Shown: positions 53,100 to 64,000 of the stretch, in pieces
Position numbering within the stretch: position 1 is the first letter of the stretch
Layout: the number at the start of each line of letters is the position of its first letter
NCBI GenBank assembly: GCA_900188575.1
Contig: FYEU01000308.1
Location: 124,001-188,000 of the forward strand
DNA: 64,000 bases
Direction of reading: 5' to 3'
Source: Geosmithia putterillii
Lineage: Eukaryota > Ascomycota > Sordariomycetes > Hypocreales > Bionectriaceae
Notes under the pieces: generated by a model
Told to the model about the DNA's origin: nothing
What the model saw: the letters and a program-made list of their open reading frames with translations, nothing else
The model's database searches: none
Position numbers and translations under genes: made by a program

Positions 53100-55603
53100 G
53101 CAGATCCACATTGTCAATGATGAAGGGAGCGTTCACGGAGAGAAAGTGGAAATGTGATTATGAGCTCTGTTAACTACCCGACTAGCAGTGTGTATGAAGC
53201 TTGCTTTTTTCTGCTTGAGAGGCAGCCTGGGGGTAGCCCAAATACCGTCCCGTACGCTCCTTCCTTTCCCCATAGCGTACCTTCCCGCAACAAACATGGC
53301 AGCTGCGGACTACACATTCGCCACGCTCCAATTCTTTATTATGTACTCACATTTAACATCCGATTGCAAATTTTCATCCTCCCGCGTTCTTCTCCATTTC
53401 CACATCCCAATGCAGCTATATTGTTCTTACAGTACCAAAGTGGCACCACATATCGATCTACGCGGCTCAATCTAGGCCCCGAGAACATACTGACGTCTCC
53501 GAGATGCCCCCATAATTGCTCCCGAGCCATGTCCGGTAGCCGTCGGAATACCCTCTGCCTTCGATGCTAGGCTTCGTGGCCGACCACCCAAAAAGTGTAC
53601 GAACGTCGATTGGTTCCAGCTTTATAACCTGACCAATCAGTTCAAATGCGATGGCGATATCTGCGGCATGAAGGCCAGATTGACGAAAGGGTTGCATTTC
53701 TAAAGCTGCCCGATGGAAAGCGTTGGTTAGCAGCGGACCCGAACGTGAGTCTGGACTAAGGCGAACCCGACCTGAGCTCGGTACATATCCTCGTGGTTAG
53801 AAAAGCCTTGAAAGATGCAACTTGGGCAAAAATATTAACAGTGTATGGGTTGGGTGCTTCAACTGAGCTATCCCAGTCCGCAACAACTGTCCGCGCCCTG
53901 GACTCCGCGCCCTCGAGGCCACCCTCAAGGTCAACCATCCCGGAAGAGCCAACAGCAGCAAGACTGCAAATACCCAGGCGACCAGGTAAAGCACTGTCCA
54001 CCCCCTCTTCCTCGTATACGCGGTCCCTCATCTGACATCCTTTAGGGTGTCCGGAGTAGGCCCCTCTTCCCCAAAGAGGCAAAAGGTAGCCCATACCGTA
54101 CCGAGCTCGTGGTACCATGCAGACTGGTTGCGGTCCGAACACCCCAGGGACCGGGGACGGACGGCGAACAATGTCACCCGGACACTCGTCTAGTCTACGT
54201 CGCCGAAGCTTTATTAGACTCAGGCAAGACACGGTCATCCGAAGTGAGCTCGAGATAACGACTGCGACCAACAACACGTATCGCACGATCGACACTTGGA
54301 GAAGCAACGGGTAGAAATTCTGCAGGACATGAATGGTGAAATAGAGACTCAGCGCTGCAGTGGACCGGAAGGGATGTCAAGGTTGCGACAAGTTGCTGAT
54401 CATGTTTCGCTTCCGAGCGATGGGTAGGAAAATCAGTTTTGCTAGGGCTATGCTATGCTTACGCCAAAAGGACTTGACGATGTGTCGGCCAAAACAAAAG
54501 GACGCGCTAAATGATCCAGGGTTGCAGTATTTAGACAAGGAATACGGAGTACAGAGTACGGAGTAGACTTGATAGAGTGGATGAGATATATCACTTGTCT
54601 CTCTTGACCTCCAGGCTGTTTGCTCTGGGCAGAGATTTGAGAGGATATTACGGGCATTGCCCATCGGTGGCGGTTATTTCGTGCTTCAGAGTTTGGGGTG
54701 GCATGTGCCTCTTTATCATCTTGCCTCTGATTGATTGTTGGATGACTTGGTAATGACAGCTTCCTCATTCATCAATTGCATATTCTCGTATAGTCGATCC
54801 ATCTGATGGTTAGATGGTTGGATGGTCAGCAAAGGAAGAGAAGAGGAAAAAAAAAAGAGGAACTTTTGCAATGGCGCAATGAACAGCGGTACAGCGGGAA
54901 TAAGCTTCCCACCCGACAGCCGCTGTAACAAAGGCCATTACTCCGTACTAGTACCTACGCCAAGGGACGAGGTTGGTCCCTTGGGAGCCGCTTTTCCGGG
55001 ATGTGGCATCGGCTAATCAAGGAATCGGCTTGTCAAAACACATAGAAACGTCCATATTGGCGATAGCCTATAACAAGACTCGTAATACGCCTACGAGTTT
55101 ACTAGCGAACGGCACTGAAAGCGCCAAGGAACCCACCAGGCACGCTGATACAGTGGCTATAGTTGTACGACTATGACAGTGAACAACTCTATCGTGGTTG
55201 GTTGTCAGGGCTCAGAGATAACGCAATGGCGGGGCCTTACTGCGTGCTGTCTGTGCTCCGATATATTTTACATACAAACTTAGCAGAGTGGATGCAGTCC
55301 GAAGACATGCATGTAACGCTGTTGGCCCTTGGGGTTGAATGGAGCAATGGAGCTCATGTGCCTCATTTGCCCTATTGTCAATGGCAACCCACACTCTCTC
55401 TCTATGTTTCTCTCTATGTTCCATGTCTGGCTTCGATATATAAGAACAATGCGATGACCCCCCCGGCGATTCGGGTGGATCGCAGCCGACGACTAGGGGA
55501 GGTTCTAGAAACATTCGTTCGTTCCTTCCACCTGCGCCGTTGATCACGACGACGAGGTTTTCTCCAAACCAAATCAAACATCAGCTCGCCCCATCGATCA
55601 CCA
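53100..55603. other. Gene-free region, 2.5 kb
   Basis: No gene is recognised. Minus-strand open frames of 76 (53467-53697) and 183 codons (53756-54307) have no known motif and may be chance or decayed. Three TACGGAGTA-type copies occur at 54543, 54557 and 54939, and a TATATAAG at 55437-55444 lies 160 bp before the OPT start. Confidence 0.5.
55437..55444 (+). promoter_or_regulatory. TATA box of the OPT transporter gene
   Basis: TATATAAG lies about 160 bp upstream of the start codon, followed by a T- and C-rich leader. Confidence 0.45.
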
Positions 55604-58264
55604 TTGATCAACATGGCCAAGACAGATGAAAACACCGGGGCCGCCTCCGACTCCGTGGTCAAGGAGGAGGCGGTCCACGGCAGCACGCCCGTCGCGGGCG
55701 AGTCCGATCTGGAGAAGCCGCCCTTCATCTTCACGACGAGGAGCAAGGACGACCAGAGCACCGAGGAGGCCATCCCAGAGGATGACCCTCGCATGCGCGA
55801 CATCCCGCCGTACGTGCGCCGCGTCGTCAGTCTGACCGACGACCCCACGCTGCCGACCCTGACGTTCCGCTACTTTGTCCTCACCATCATCTTCGTCATC
55901 CCGGGAGCCTTCCTCAGCATGATGAGTCACTTCCGCACTACCTACGCGCCCTACTCCGTCTTCTTCGTCCAGATCGCCTCCAGCTATGCCGGCGCCTGGA
56001 TGGCCAAGTATACCCCCGCCTGGACCGTCAAGGTCCCCTTCACCCGCTTCAAGTTCAGCCTCAACCCGGGGCCGTTCAGCGTCAAGGAGCACGTCCTTAT
56101 CACCATCTCTGCCGCCTCGGGAGCTACCTATAACCTCGGATACGCCCCCGTGTCCATGGCTGAGCTGTACTTTGGCCAGAAGATCAACCCGGCCGTCGCC
56201 ATCTTCTTCATGTGGGGCATTGTCTGGACGGGATACAGCTTCGCCGCTATTGCCCGGCAGTTTCTTATCTACGACCCTCAGTTCCCCTGGTTCACCGCGT
56301 GAGTTGCCTCGCCTTGGATCTTTTGGTCTTGTGTCTATACATGTACCAGAAATATGCTAACCTTCTGCAGCCTCTGCCAAACTGCTCTCTTTGAGACTCA
56401 GAAGCAGCAACGCGAGAACCCCACTGCTGTCTCCCGCAAGCAGTCCAAGGTCTTCTTCCTTGTGCTTGGCGGTGTCATTCTGTGGCAGTTCCTTCCCGAG
56501 TTCATCTTCCCCATGCTCGGTTCCATGGCCTTCCTCTGCTGGGTGGCCCCCCACAACCCGGTAGCCAACTTCATCGGTGCTGGCTACGGTGGCATGGGCC
56601 TGCTGAACCTGTCGTTCGATTGGTCCAGTGTCGCCAACTCGTACAACCTCTTCCTTACGCCCTGGTGGACCCAGGTCGTCATGTTTAGCGGATATGTGCT
56701 CGCCTGTTGGGTTCTTCTCCCGGCAGCCAAATGGGGCGGACTCGGCTCGTGGAATCAGGAGCTCATGTCCAACAGGCCGTTCCTTCGTAAGCAACTCCCC
56801 CAACACGAGAGTCGTTGTATCATGAATGTATGTTACTCTTTCTGGATTCAGGACTGACTTTTCGAATAGAGAACGGAACGAGCTACCCCATCTCTGCCAT
56901 CCTCACCCCTGATGTCTCCTTCAATGAGACAGCGTACGCAGAGTACGGCCCTCCCTATGTTAGCACCCAGGTCCTGTGGGGAATGTTCTTCGACTACGCC
57001 TCGTACGCCTCTGGTCTTGTGTGGATGCTCGTCTTTGGGTGGACGCAGATTCGCACCGCATTCGTCAACCTCTATGAGCGCGTGACGAAGCGCGGCTCCA
57101 AAATTTCAGAGCAGTACGGTGACCAGCTCAGCATTCTGCAGCGGTCTTACCCCGAGGTTCCCGCCTGGTGGTTTGGCCTCTTGTTCCTTATCTCTTTCAT
57201 TGCCCTTATTACCATCGTGGCCACCAATAGCTTGTATATCCCGGTAAGTCCAGCTCACAGTACTCGCACCTCTCCCTCCCCAACGGGCAGGGCAAACGAT
57301 GATACCTATTACGCATTATCCACATACTGAATTCTATGATAGGTCTTCACCTACTTTGTCGCCGTCGCCACCGGTGCCATCATTGTCCTGCCCCTTGGCT
57401 ACCTGTACGCCCTCTCCAACTACCAGCTGCCTATTGGAACCACCAACGAGTTGCTCTATGGTCTCATGGTCAACGCTGTCGGTGGCCACAAGAACCCCGC
57501 TGGCGCCTCCGTCTACGGCAGCATTGCTGGAAACGCCTGGTACCGCGCCCAGCTGAACCTTCAGGATATGAAGATTGGCCACTACATGCACATCCCCCCC
57601 AAGACCGTCTTCTTTTCTCAAGTTTTCGGATCGTTCCTCGGCATCCCCATCAACTACGCCGTCGTCCGTTGGGTCCTCGACACCAAGTTTGACTACCTTA
57701 CCGGAGCCAAGGAGGACCCGACTCACCAGTGGACTGCGCAGGAGCTCACCTCCAACCTGACCATGGGTGTGCAATACGTCCTCATTGTAAGTCTTTATCC
57801 GAGTACAGACCCCCATGCATATATCAGATGCTAACAGAAGCAAATAGGGCCCCCGCCGCCTCTTCCAGATGCACATCTACCGCGTTCTGCCCTACGGCTT
57901 CCTTGTCGGTGCCTTGGCTCCGCTCGTCCTATTCGCCCTGCAGCGCTTCTTCCCCCGCATCAAGTGGAGGCTCCTCAACACGACTATTTTCTGCTCCACC
58001 ATGTCGTCCTTCTACGGCAACATCAGCACGGGCTACACAAGTGCCTTTATCGGTGGCTTTGTCGTGATGTTCTGGGCCTACCGGTATCGGTACGATGTGT
58101 GGGCGCGTTGGAACTACATCCTCGCTGCTGCCTTCGATGCTGGTTTCAACTTCAACATGCTTCTCATTTTCTTGTTCTTTGGCGCCGGCAAGATCATCAC
58201 AATGCCCTACTGGTGGGGCAACAACGAGGAAAGCAGTGAGCGCTGCTTCGCCTTGGAGAGCTGA
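55604..58264 (+). CDS. OPT-family oligopeptide transporter
   Basis: Five exons: 55604-56298, 56371-56786, 56852-57243, 57343-57786 and 57848-58264 (787 residues). It is a proton-coupled OPT carrier of the plasma membrane with about 16 membrane segments. Family motifs are visible: DDPTLPTLTFRYFVLTIIFVIPGAFLSM, SVKEHVLITISAASGATYNLGYAPVSM, AVGGHKNPAGASVYGSIAGNAWYRAQ, and NLQDMKIGHYMHIPPKTVFFSQVFG (NxxxDLKxGxYMKIPPR-like). It imports short peptides or glutathione; some members move metal-siderophore conjugates. Either Met at 55604 or Met at 55613 may be the start. Intron borders all agree in phase. No partner gene is obviously linked. Confidence 0.92.
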
Positions 58265-58429
58265 TTGATAGCCGACATGTTCAGGTGTTTAGGTGTTTAA
58301 TATGAGAGAGGAACGAGGGGAATATATACCAAGTATCATGCAATTGAATTTATTCCGTTATACTGCTTCAGTTTGCAGTTCCACCCATGCAAGATGCTCG
58401 ATCCCGGTGTAGAACTAGACTTCTGATTC

Positions 58430-59926
58430 TCAAAACGACGACTGGGCTTTGGCACGCAGTCTCGCGCCGTACTTCCAGAGGAACAGGGGAGCTGGAACGC
58501 CAAACAAGAGACCGATAAACGCTACCGTCGTGTTGGACCAGCCATAGCCCAGAGCGCGATACATGGCAGGCGTGAAGAGGGGAAAGAGAAAGGCTGCCAA
58601 GGCGCGGAGGAACTGCTGAGCGGCCGTGGCAGACGATGTGTGATCGGGGTAGGCATCGATGACATAGGCAGTGAGGGGCATCCCGGCAAGCTGCATGCCA
58701 AAGCAAGTGATGAAAGCACCGACGTCTACCACAAACCAATGCACTCGATACTCGGCCGCCCATCCATAGAGAATGAAACCCAGGGGTGCCATCAATGTGC
58801 CGGGAAGGATCAGCGGTATGCGAAACTCGGGGCAATGCTCGCCATCAGCTCGGTGTTGCATCCGTTTGTAGAAGAAGTCCATGAGGGGACCGCCAAGTTG
58901 CGAGGCTGCCATCTCCCCCAGGGCCACGGCAAGGTAGTGGAGGCCACTGATGTCCAGAGGCTGGTGGTATCTCGTGATCCACAGTTCGGCGAAGCTGGAC
59001 AAGACGATATACAAGAGTCCGTATTGAAAGCCCGAAACGATAGCAGTCGCCTGAATGATGGGGTGCGTCAACAAAAGACGCAGTGGTCGCGTAAAGGTGC
59101 GGACAACGATGGAAAAGATCGACATGTCTTGCTGGAAGCGCTCTTCGGGAGTCTGGTAGTTCTGGCTCGTTGCGCGGCGTAGGCGCTTGGCGCGACGTCG
59201 AAGAATGACGGGCGCAAACGTCTCGCGAAATGTCGTTGCTGTGAAGAGAATCATGACACCTTGGAAAGCCGACGTTGACCAAAACATCCATCGCCAGCTC
59301 GCCCGGCCCGTCATGAAGCCACCGAGGATTGGCCCTTGGAAACCGTTGGGTTAGCCAAGCTATGAGCACACAGTTGTCTGTATCGGGATTTGCCTACCGA
59401 CTGCTGCGCCCAACAAGGGGACCAGCAAGTACAACCCCAGAGACTTTCCACGCTGCTCTCGGGACCAGACATCTCCAAGGACACCCCCTGCAAGAGCGTA
59501 GATAGCACTGGCCCCGAAACCAGCGAGGAAACGGGCTGCGATGAGCAACTCCTTTGACGTCGCAAAACCACAAGCCAGATTCCAGATGAGAAACCAGAAG
59601 CTAGATACGTGCAGAATCGTCTGGCGCCCGTAGGTTTCGGAGAATGGCCCGATGATTAGCGGACCAAATGCCGTCGCCAGCAGGTAAATACTGAGGGACA
59701 TGGCGGATTCCGTCGAACTCATGTGCAAGTCGGCGGCGATCTGATTCAAGGCCGGGGCCATGATGGTTGACACTAGGATGCGATTGAACCCGGTGATGGA
59801 AAGAACGTTGGTGACGGCCCATTTCCTTCGGCTGGGCCAGTTCTTCGGATCTTCGGGGTCATTCTCTGCAAAGACCACCAGGAGGCGCTCAGGCTCGGGG
59901 AGCGGTTCATTCGTCTTCAATTCCAT
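58430..59926 (-). CDS. MFS multidrug-type transporter (DHA1)
   Basis: Two exons on the minus strand, 59926-59398 and 59334-58430 (477 residues; 63-bp intron). Signatures of fungal DHA1 (12-TM) exporters: DPEDPKNWPSRRKW before TM1, PFSETYGRQ in the TM2-3 loop, RFLAGFGASAIYALAGGVLGDVW, PILGGFMTGRASWRWMFW with the TM5 antiporter motif, and ETFAPVILRRRAKRLR. Relatives export drugs, polyamines or secondary metabolites. It is tail-to-tail with the OPT gene. Which compound it moves is unknown. Confidence 0.89.
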
Positions 59927-60456
59927 GGTGGTAGATTCGAGCCGGGCAGGACAATTGATCTTTCAAATCGATATTACTGCTTCTCGTTCAGTCGACTGGG
60001 ACACGGAGCATGCATTCAAGTTATATAGAGATAGTCTGCCCGTAATAAATGGCGTGATATCACGCAAGTTCGGCACCTGGGTAATCAATCTTGTCTATTT
60101 AGCAGAGATTACGGAGTAAGACTTGCAGACCGTGAATGGGAATATGGCGGCGCAGATCCGGAGTTTGCGGGGGAAGATACGATCGCCCACTGCGGAGACC
60201 GAGCGGGTCCGGCTTTAGCATCCGCAGGCAGCCCCGAAGCCATTGAAAAGACCGAATTGGCTAAATTCCCGAGCACTGATATGGAATGTGAACGATCGTA
60301 CATGGTACCCAAGTACGTAGGATCCCGCCTTCAAATGGTCCTGGAATCCCGGTAAACGTATTCCAACCGGGCCCCCCGCGTGCCCCGTGCGTTATCTGAT
60401 CCGGCCATGGTCCGTAACACGCGGCAGGTCAGGTTCCACCAATTGAACCACGTGAG
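59927..60456. other. Intergenic region between DHA1 and ACS transporter genes
   Basis: About 530 bp; promoter of the DHA1 gene and 3' flank of the next minus-strand gene. One TACGGAGTA at 60110-60118. Nothing else is recognised. Confidence 0.45.
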
Positions 60457-62632
60457 TTAATCGTGACGCCGATTGCGCTCCACGTCCCTATCCAGGACGT
60501 CATCAAGGACCGCACGGTTATTCTTCCTAGCCTCCAGCCTGGCCAACTTGTGTTTCCGTGTGTCGCTTTCGGTATGCCGGGTCGCCCACCATGTTATGCC
60601 ATTGGTGATGCCGCAAAGACCAATAAGGAGCATGGAAATACCAAAGGGGATCTGGTACTTGGGCGCATATTTCTCTTGGAATATCTGGGGTCCAATGGCG
60701 TCGCCGACCTGTCCGTAACTGTTGACGAACCCAATCGCGAACGCAGAGCCCGTGGCTCCATTGACAGTCTGGGCACGCCATGGCCACATGAGGCTAAGGA
60801 TTGACAATATGTTAATACAGACCCTCGAGAGGCTTTTAGAGAGGGCTCGCCTTACGGAAACCAAGCTGTCCCGCAGGATATACCGATCAGCATCCCGACA
60901 TATACACCAATGTCGTTGGGGTACACCACCAGGATGGAGTACATGGCCACAATCAGGACCGTGCATCCAATGGGGTAGATTGGGAGGGGTATCCTTGAAT
61001 TTGACGATAGGTAGCCCAGTAGGAGGATGACAAAGATGGAGAAGAATGAAATGGGGATGTTGAGAACTTGAGCGGTTGCAATATCACTGCGCGAAGAGAG
61101 GCATTAGAACAACTCCAGCCAACAAGAGCTTTGTGCAAAGTGGAGCAACTCACCTGAACCCCATGTTGGAGATGATGGTTGGGCGGTAAAAGTCAATTCC
61201 ATTCTTGCCACTTGTCATGAGGGCCCAGCTAAAGGTGAAAAGCCAAAGACGTTTATCACGTAGCGTCTTTAAGATCTCCTTCAGAGAGAAGTTGTCTTCG
61301 GAGAAGCGCGGTGAGCTTTCCGGTAGTCGGGCCTGGAGGAATGCTCTCTCTACCGGGGTAAGCCACTTCGTATTTCCAGGAACTTTACAAATGTCAGTTG
61401 ACTCTTTCAGGTATGGAGAATGATGCCCTAGGGGGAGAAGATGCAGGCATTTGAATACATACAGTCAGGTAGAGCAAAGAAGACTGCAATAGCGAGAACA
61501 ACAGTGATGACACCCTCAGTAACGAATAGCCTGTAGAAACTTGTCAGTTGGACATAGGGAAAGCGTACTTGATGGACAACATCAGCATCATTACATACCA
61601 TTGCCAGCCGGATAACCCTCCGGACCCAGAAGCAGCATGGAAGCCATAGGCCAACAGGCCACCGATAATCCCCGACACATTACCCAAGCTGTCTGTACCT
61701 TTGTCAGTATGAGTTTGGACCAATGGATGCCAGGGTACCTACAGATCCAGATGAGGCGATTGGCAATTTCATCAGGTCGGTACCAGTACGACAACTGAAG
61801 AATGATACCGGGGAACATTCCTGCTTCCGTCTGCGCATGAAATATTCAGTATAAAGGCTCTCCCTCTCACGGAACAGAACGTAAACCTTCCAGAGCTTAC
61901 CAGACCAAGAAGAAACCGGCAGGCGAAGAGGCCAGCTCTATTGTTAACAGCGGCAGTGCAAGCTGTGACAATGCCCCTTTGCACATATGTTAGCATCCAT
62001 ATGTCACATCTCAAAGATAGCTGGTCACTTACCACGAGATCATGATTCGTGATTGCCATCGGGAGGGTGTGAATCGCTTCAGAAGGAGGTTTGAGGGGAT
62101 TTCGGCCAAGATGTAAGGCACCTGCGGCACACATCAGTATCAGAACCAAGAGTATACCAACCGACAGGTTCCGTCAGGAAGAAGATACATACGGTGAACA
62201 GAACTGTAACGTGACCAAACTGATCAGACGTGATGTTGAGTTGGGTCAGGATATTGTCATCCGTGCCCTTGTTCATGATCCGCGCGTTGGAAACCTAGAT
62301 GCAGGGTGTTAGATACTAGACGTTTGATAAGCGACTGTCCTTGAAATCCCGGAGCTCACATTGATCTCATCCAACTTCTTGACAAGGTACAATAGGCAGA
62401 GAAGCGGTATCAACCGCCAGTCAACCTTCCTTAGTAGCTTCTTCTCCTCCTCAGCGCTGAGGGCCGTCAGTGCAGCCTCGCGATCCAATTCATCCTCATT
62501 CACCAGTACTTCTTCAGTCGATTCAAAGTGGCCCCCAGAGCGAAGTGTTGTCTTGAAATTCCATCTGCCATCCGCTTGTGACTCTTCCGAAGGGGAGACG
62601 GCCACCTCTGGGCCAACGTTCTTCAAAGCCAT
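60457..62632 (-). CDS. MFS transporter, ACS/Dal5 type, ten exons
   Basis: Ten exons on the minus strand: 62632-62360, 62294-62193, 62121-62033, 61976-61901, 61830-61739, 61688-61599, 61530-61463, 61382-61154, 61086-60856 and 60793-60457 (528 residues). It is the most intron-rich gene of the window, with nine introns of 50-80 bp. Motifs: RKVDWRLIPLLCLLYLVKKLDEINVSNARI after the N-terminus, VPYILAEIPSNLLLKRFTPSRWQSRIMISWG, CRFLLGLTEAGMFPGIILQLSYWYRPDE, FLQARLPESS and NGATGSAFAIGFVNSYGQVGDAIGPQIF. Family members carry nicotinate, allantoate or organic sulfonates. It is divergent from a TauD-type dioxygenase gene, which points to sulfonate import (inference). Confidence 0.87.
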
Positions 62633-63214
62633 GGCCGAGGACGGTGTGGGGCAGGACGCGGCTTATAATACGAAGTATAAGAGAAACGAAGTGGGGCTCG
62701 AATGTGAAAGCACCTCTATCTTATTATTCCATACACCCGTAGCTCCTTGCGAGAAAGAACCCCCCATCCTTTTATACCTGCGTTGCTCACTTTCGCCAAG
62801 CATCTCATCCTGTTATCATGAAGATGAACATAAGCTTAATTGCAAGGGGGGGTCGTAGTGCTAAGATATATGTACCCATGGCGCAATTAGAAGTCGGGAT
62901 ACATTGTGTTGTTGTTTAGCCGGAAACTAATACGGAGTGGTCTCCCATGCAGGAGTGATACCATGTCGCTGCCAAAGCACGTCTTCTTCATCATCCACCA
63001 GTTTGCATAAACCTGCTGCACGCATAGCCATCGACTCCTCACCAGTGAATTACAAAGAAACCGATGACAATCACCTATCTACATGTAGGTTGGAACCCTT
63101 ATGTAGTAATAGAAAAACCCCACTACCGACTTCTTCCCCTCACTCACCTCCGCGCGTTGAATCTCGACTCCTCTTCCTCTCACCTCTCATATCTCACCAC
63201 CGCCATCACCGACC
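62633..63214. other. Shared divergent promoter, ACS transporter / TauD dioxygenase
   Basis: A 582-bp region between two divergent starts. It holds a near-match to the sulfur-regulator CYS3 site (62955-62964) and one mismatched TACGGAGTG at 62931-62939. No RNA gene is seen. Confidence 0.5.
62955..62964. promoter_or_regulatory. CYS3-like site (9 of 10)
   Basis: GTGATACCAT differs at one position from ATGRYRYCAT, the consensus I recall for the Neurospora sulfur regulator CYS3. It lies in the promoter shared by the ACS transporter and the TauD dioxygenase. A degenerate 10-mer with one mismatch is weak on its own. Confidence 0.3.
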
Positions 63215-64000
63215 ATGTCGACCACTACTACTGAAACTGTCACCTGGGTCACCCCCGCTGCCCAGCCACCCCCCGGACAGCCTGATATTGACTACGCTCC
63301 CAACTATGAGAATTGGCAGGCCCGCGCGGCTAGGCGACTTGCCGCAGGAAATCTCCCCACCAAGGTTCCCGAGGGGTTCCCGGAGGCCTTGGAGGGAGAC
63401 CTTGTCTGGGACGGCCAGACTCTGGGAGAAACATATGATTGGACATATGTTCTCAATGCCGAGCGGCTAGCGGAGATTGACAATGCTATATCTCACTTCA
63501 AGTGTTAGTCTCCATCCTATGCTGAACGTCATGAGATAGCCAACTTCAATGGCAGCACTAACTCCAACCTGGATCAACAGCCCTCAATCTCTCATTCAGT
63601 CACATCAATTCCGAGACATTTCCCCTTCCTGGCCTCCACTCTGAGCTCCGTCGCCTGTCAGATGAGTTGCACAATGGCCACGGCTTCTTTGTCATCCGCG
63701 GGATAGACGTAGATGCGCACACCAGAGAGGAGAACATTATTATCTACACCGGAATCTCAGCGCACATTGCCCCTCAGCGCGGTCGCCAGGACCACAAGTA
63801 CGACGGAAAGCCTGCCGACGTGGTTCTAGCGCACATCAAGGATCTCAGCCACTCGGACCCCGGCAAGACCATCGGTAGTCCTGCCTACACGACGGACAAG
63901 CAGGTTTTCCATACCGATTCTGGTGACATTGTTTCGCTCTTTGCCCTTGGGACCGGCAAGGAAGGAGGTGCAAGCAAGTTGGCAAGCACATGGAAGGTCT
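63215..64000 (+). CDS. TauD/TfdA-family Fe(II)/2-oxoglutarate dioxygenase, 3' end outside window
   Basis: Partial gene: exon 1 at 63215-63503, a 77-bp intron (GTTAGT..CAG), exon 2 from 63581 running open to the window edge. The spliced start MSTTTTETVTWVTPAAQPPPG leads to GFPEALEGDLVWDGQTLGETYDWTYVL, then LHNGHGFFVIRGIDVD and IAPQRGRQDHKYDGK. The metal-binding HxD of the facial triad is HTD in QVFHTDSGDIVSLFALG. This is the fungal clavaminate-synthase-like/TauD group; some members release sulfite from taurine and other sulfonates. The distal His and the Arg that binds 2-oxoglutarate lie beyond the window. It is divergent from an ACS transporter. Confidence 0.85.

Noticed and set aside
39075..64000. 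Secondary-metabolite biosynthetic cluster
   Set aside because: No PKS, NRPS, terpene cyclase, prenyltransferase or P450 in the region; the enzymes fit catabolism and uptake.

Overview
The window is nuclear DNA of a filamentous ascomycete (Pezizomycotina), most likely a sordariomycete and perhaps Hypocreales. The evidence is short GT..AG introns of about 50-130 bp, spliced ribosomal protein genes, Zn2Cys6 regulators, many MFS permeases and a fungal ELYS protein. The genus cannot be read from the sequence. I support 25 protein genes (the last runs off the right edge) and one intron-containing tRNA gene. Exon borders were placed by hand from splice sites and reading frame; start codons are the least certain part.

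Layout. 0.2-9 kb: a coiled-coil protein of unknown role, an Mpv17/PMP22 membrane protein, an allantoate-permease-type transporter and a GH18 chitinase. 9.4-22 kb is a housekeeping block: NOP56, then the divergent pair ubiquitin-eS31 (UBI3) and eS26 (RPS26), then the divergent pair condensin SMC4 and ELYS. 24-32.4 kb: a secreted choice-of-anchor-B protein, then a compact MAL-like locus (Zn2Cys6 activator, alpha-glucoside permease, GH13 alpha-glucosidase) whose permease and glucosidase share a divergent promoter with AmyR-type and CreA-type sites. 32.5-36.6 kb: an NADP-dependent MDR oxidoreductase ending in AKL and a sugar transporter. A tRNA-Glu(CUC) lies at 38.1 kb.

39-64 kb is a peripheral-metabolism region: cyclase/kynurenine-formamidase-like hydrolase, SDR, FAD monooxygenase, a regulator with two Zn2Cys6 domains, an ACS-family transporter, a copper amine oxidase, an OPT oligopeptide transporter, a DHA1 drug-type transporter, another ACS transporter, and a divergent TauD/TfdA dioxygenase. 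There is no polyketide or peptide synthase backbone, so scavenging and catabolism of nitrogen, sulfur and aromatic compounds fits better than secondary-metabolite synthesis.

The most notable non-genic signals are at least 20 exact copies of the 9-mer TACGGAGTA (either strand), all between genes and strongly clustered at 43.8-45.3 kb; a signal-peptide-like in-frame extension upstream of the chitinase ATG that begins with a well-placed CTG; an 85-90-residue acidic insert in SMC4; and palindromic elements in two divergent housekeeping promoters.
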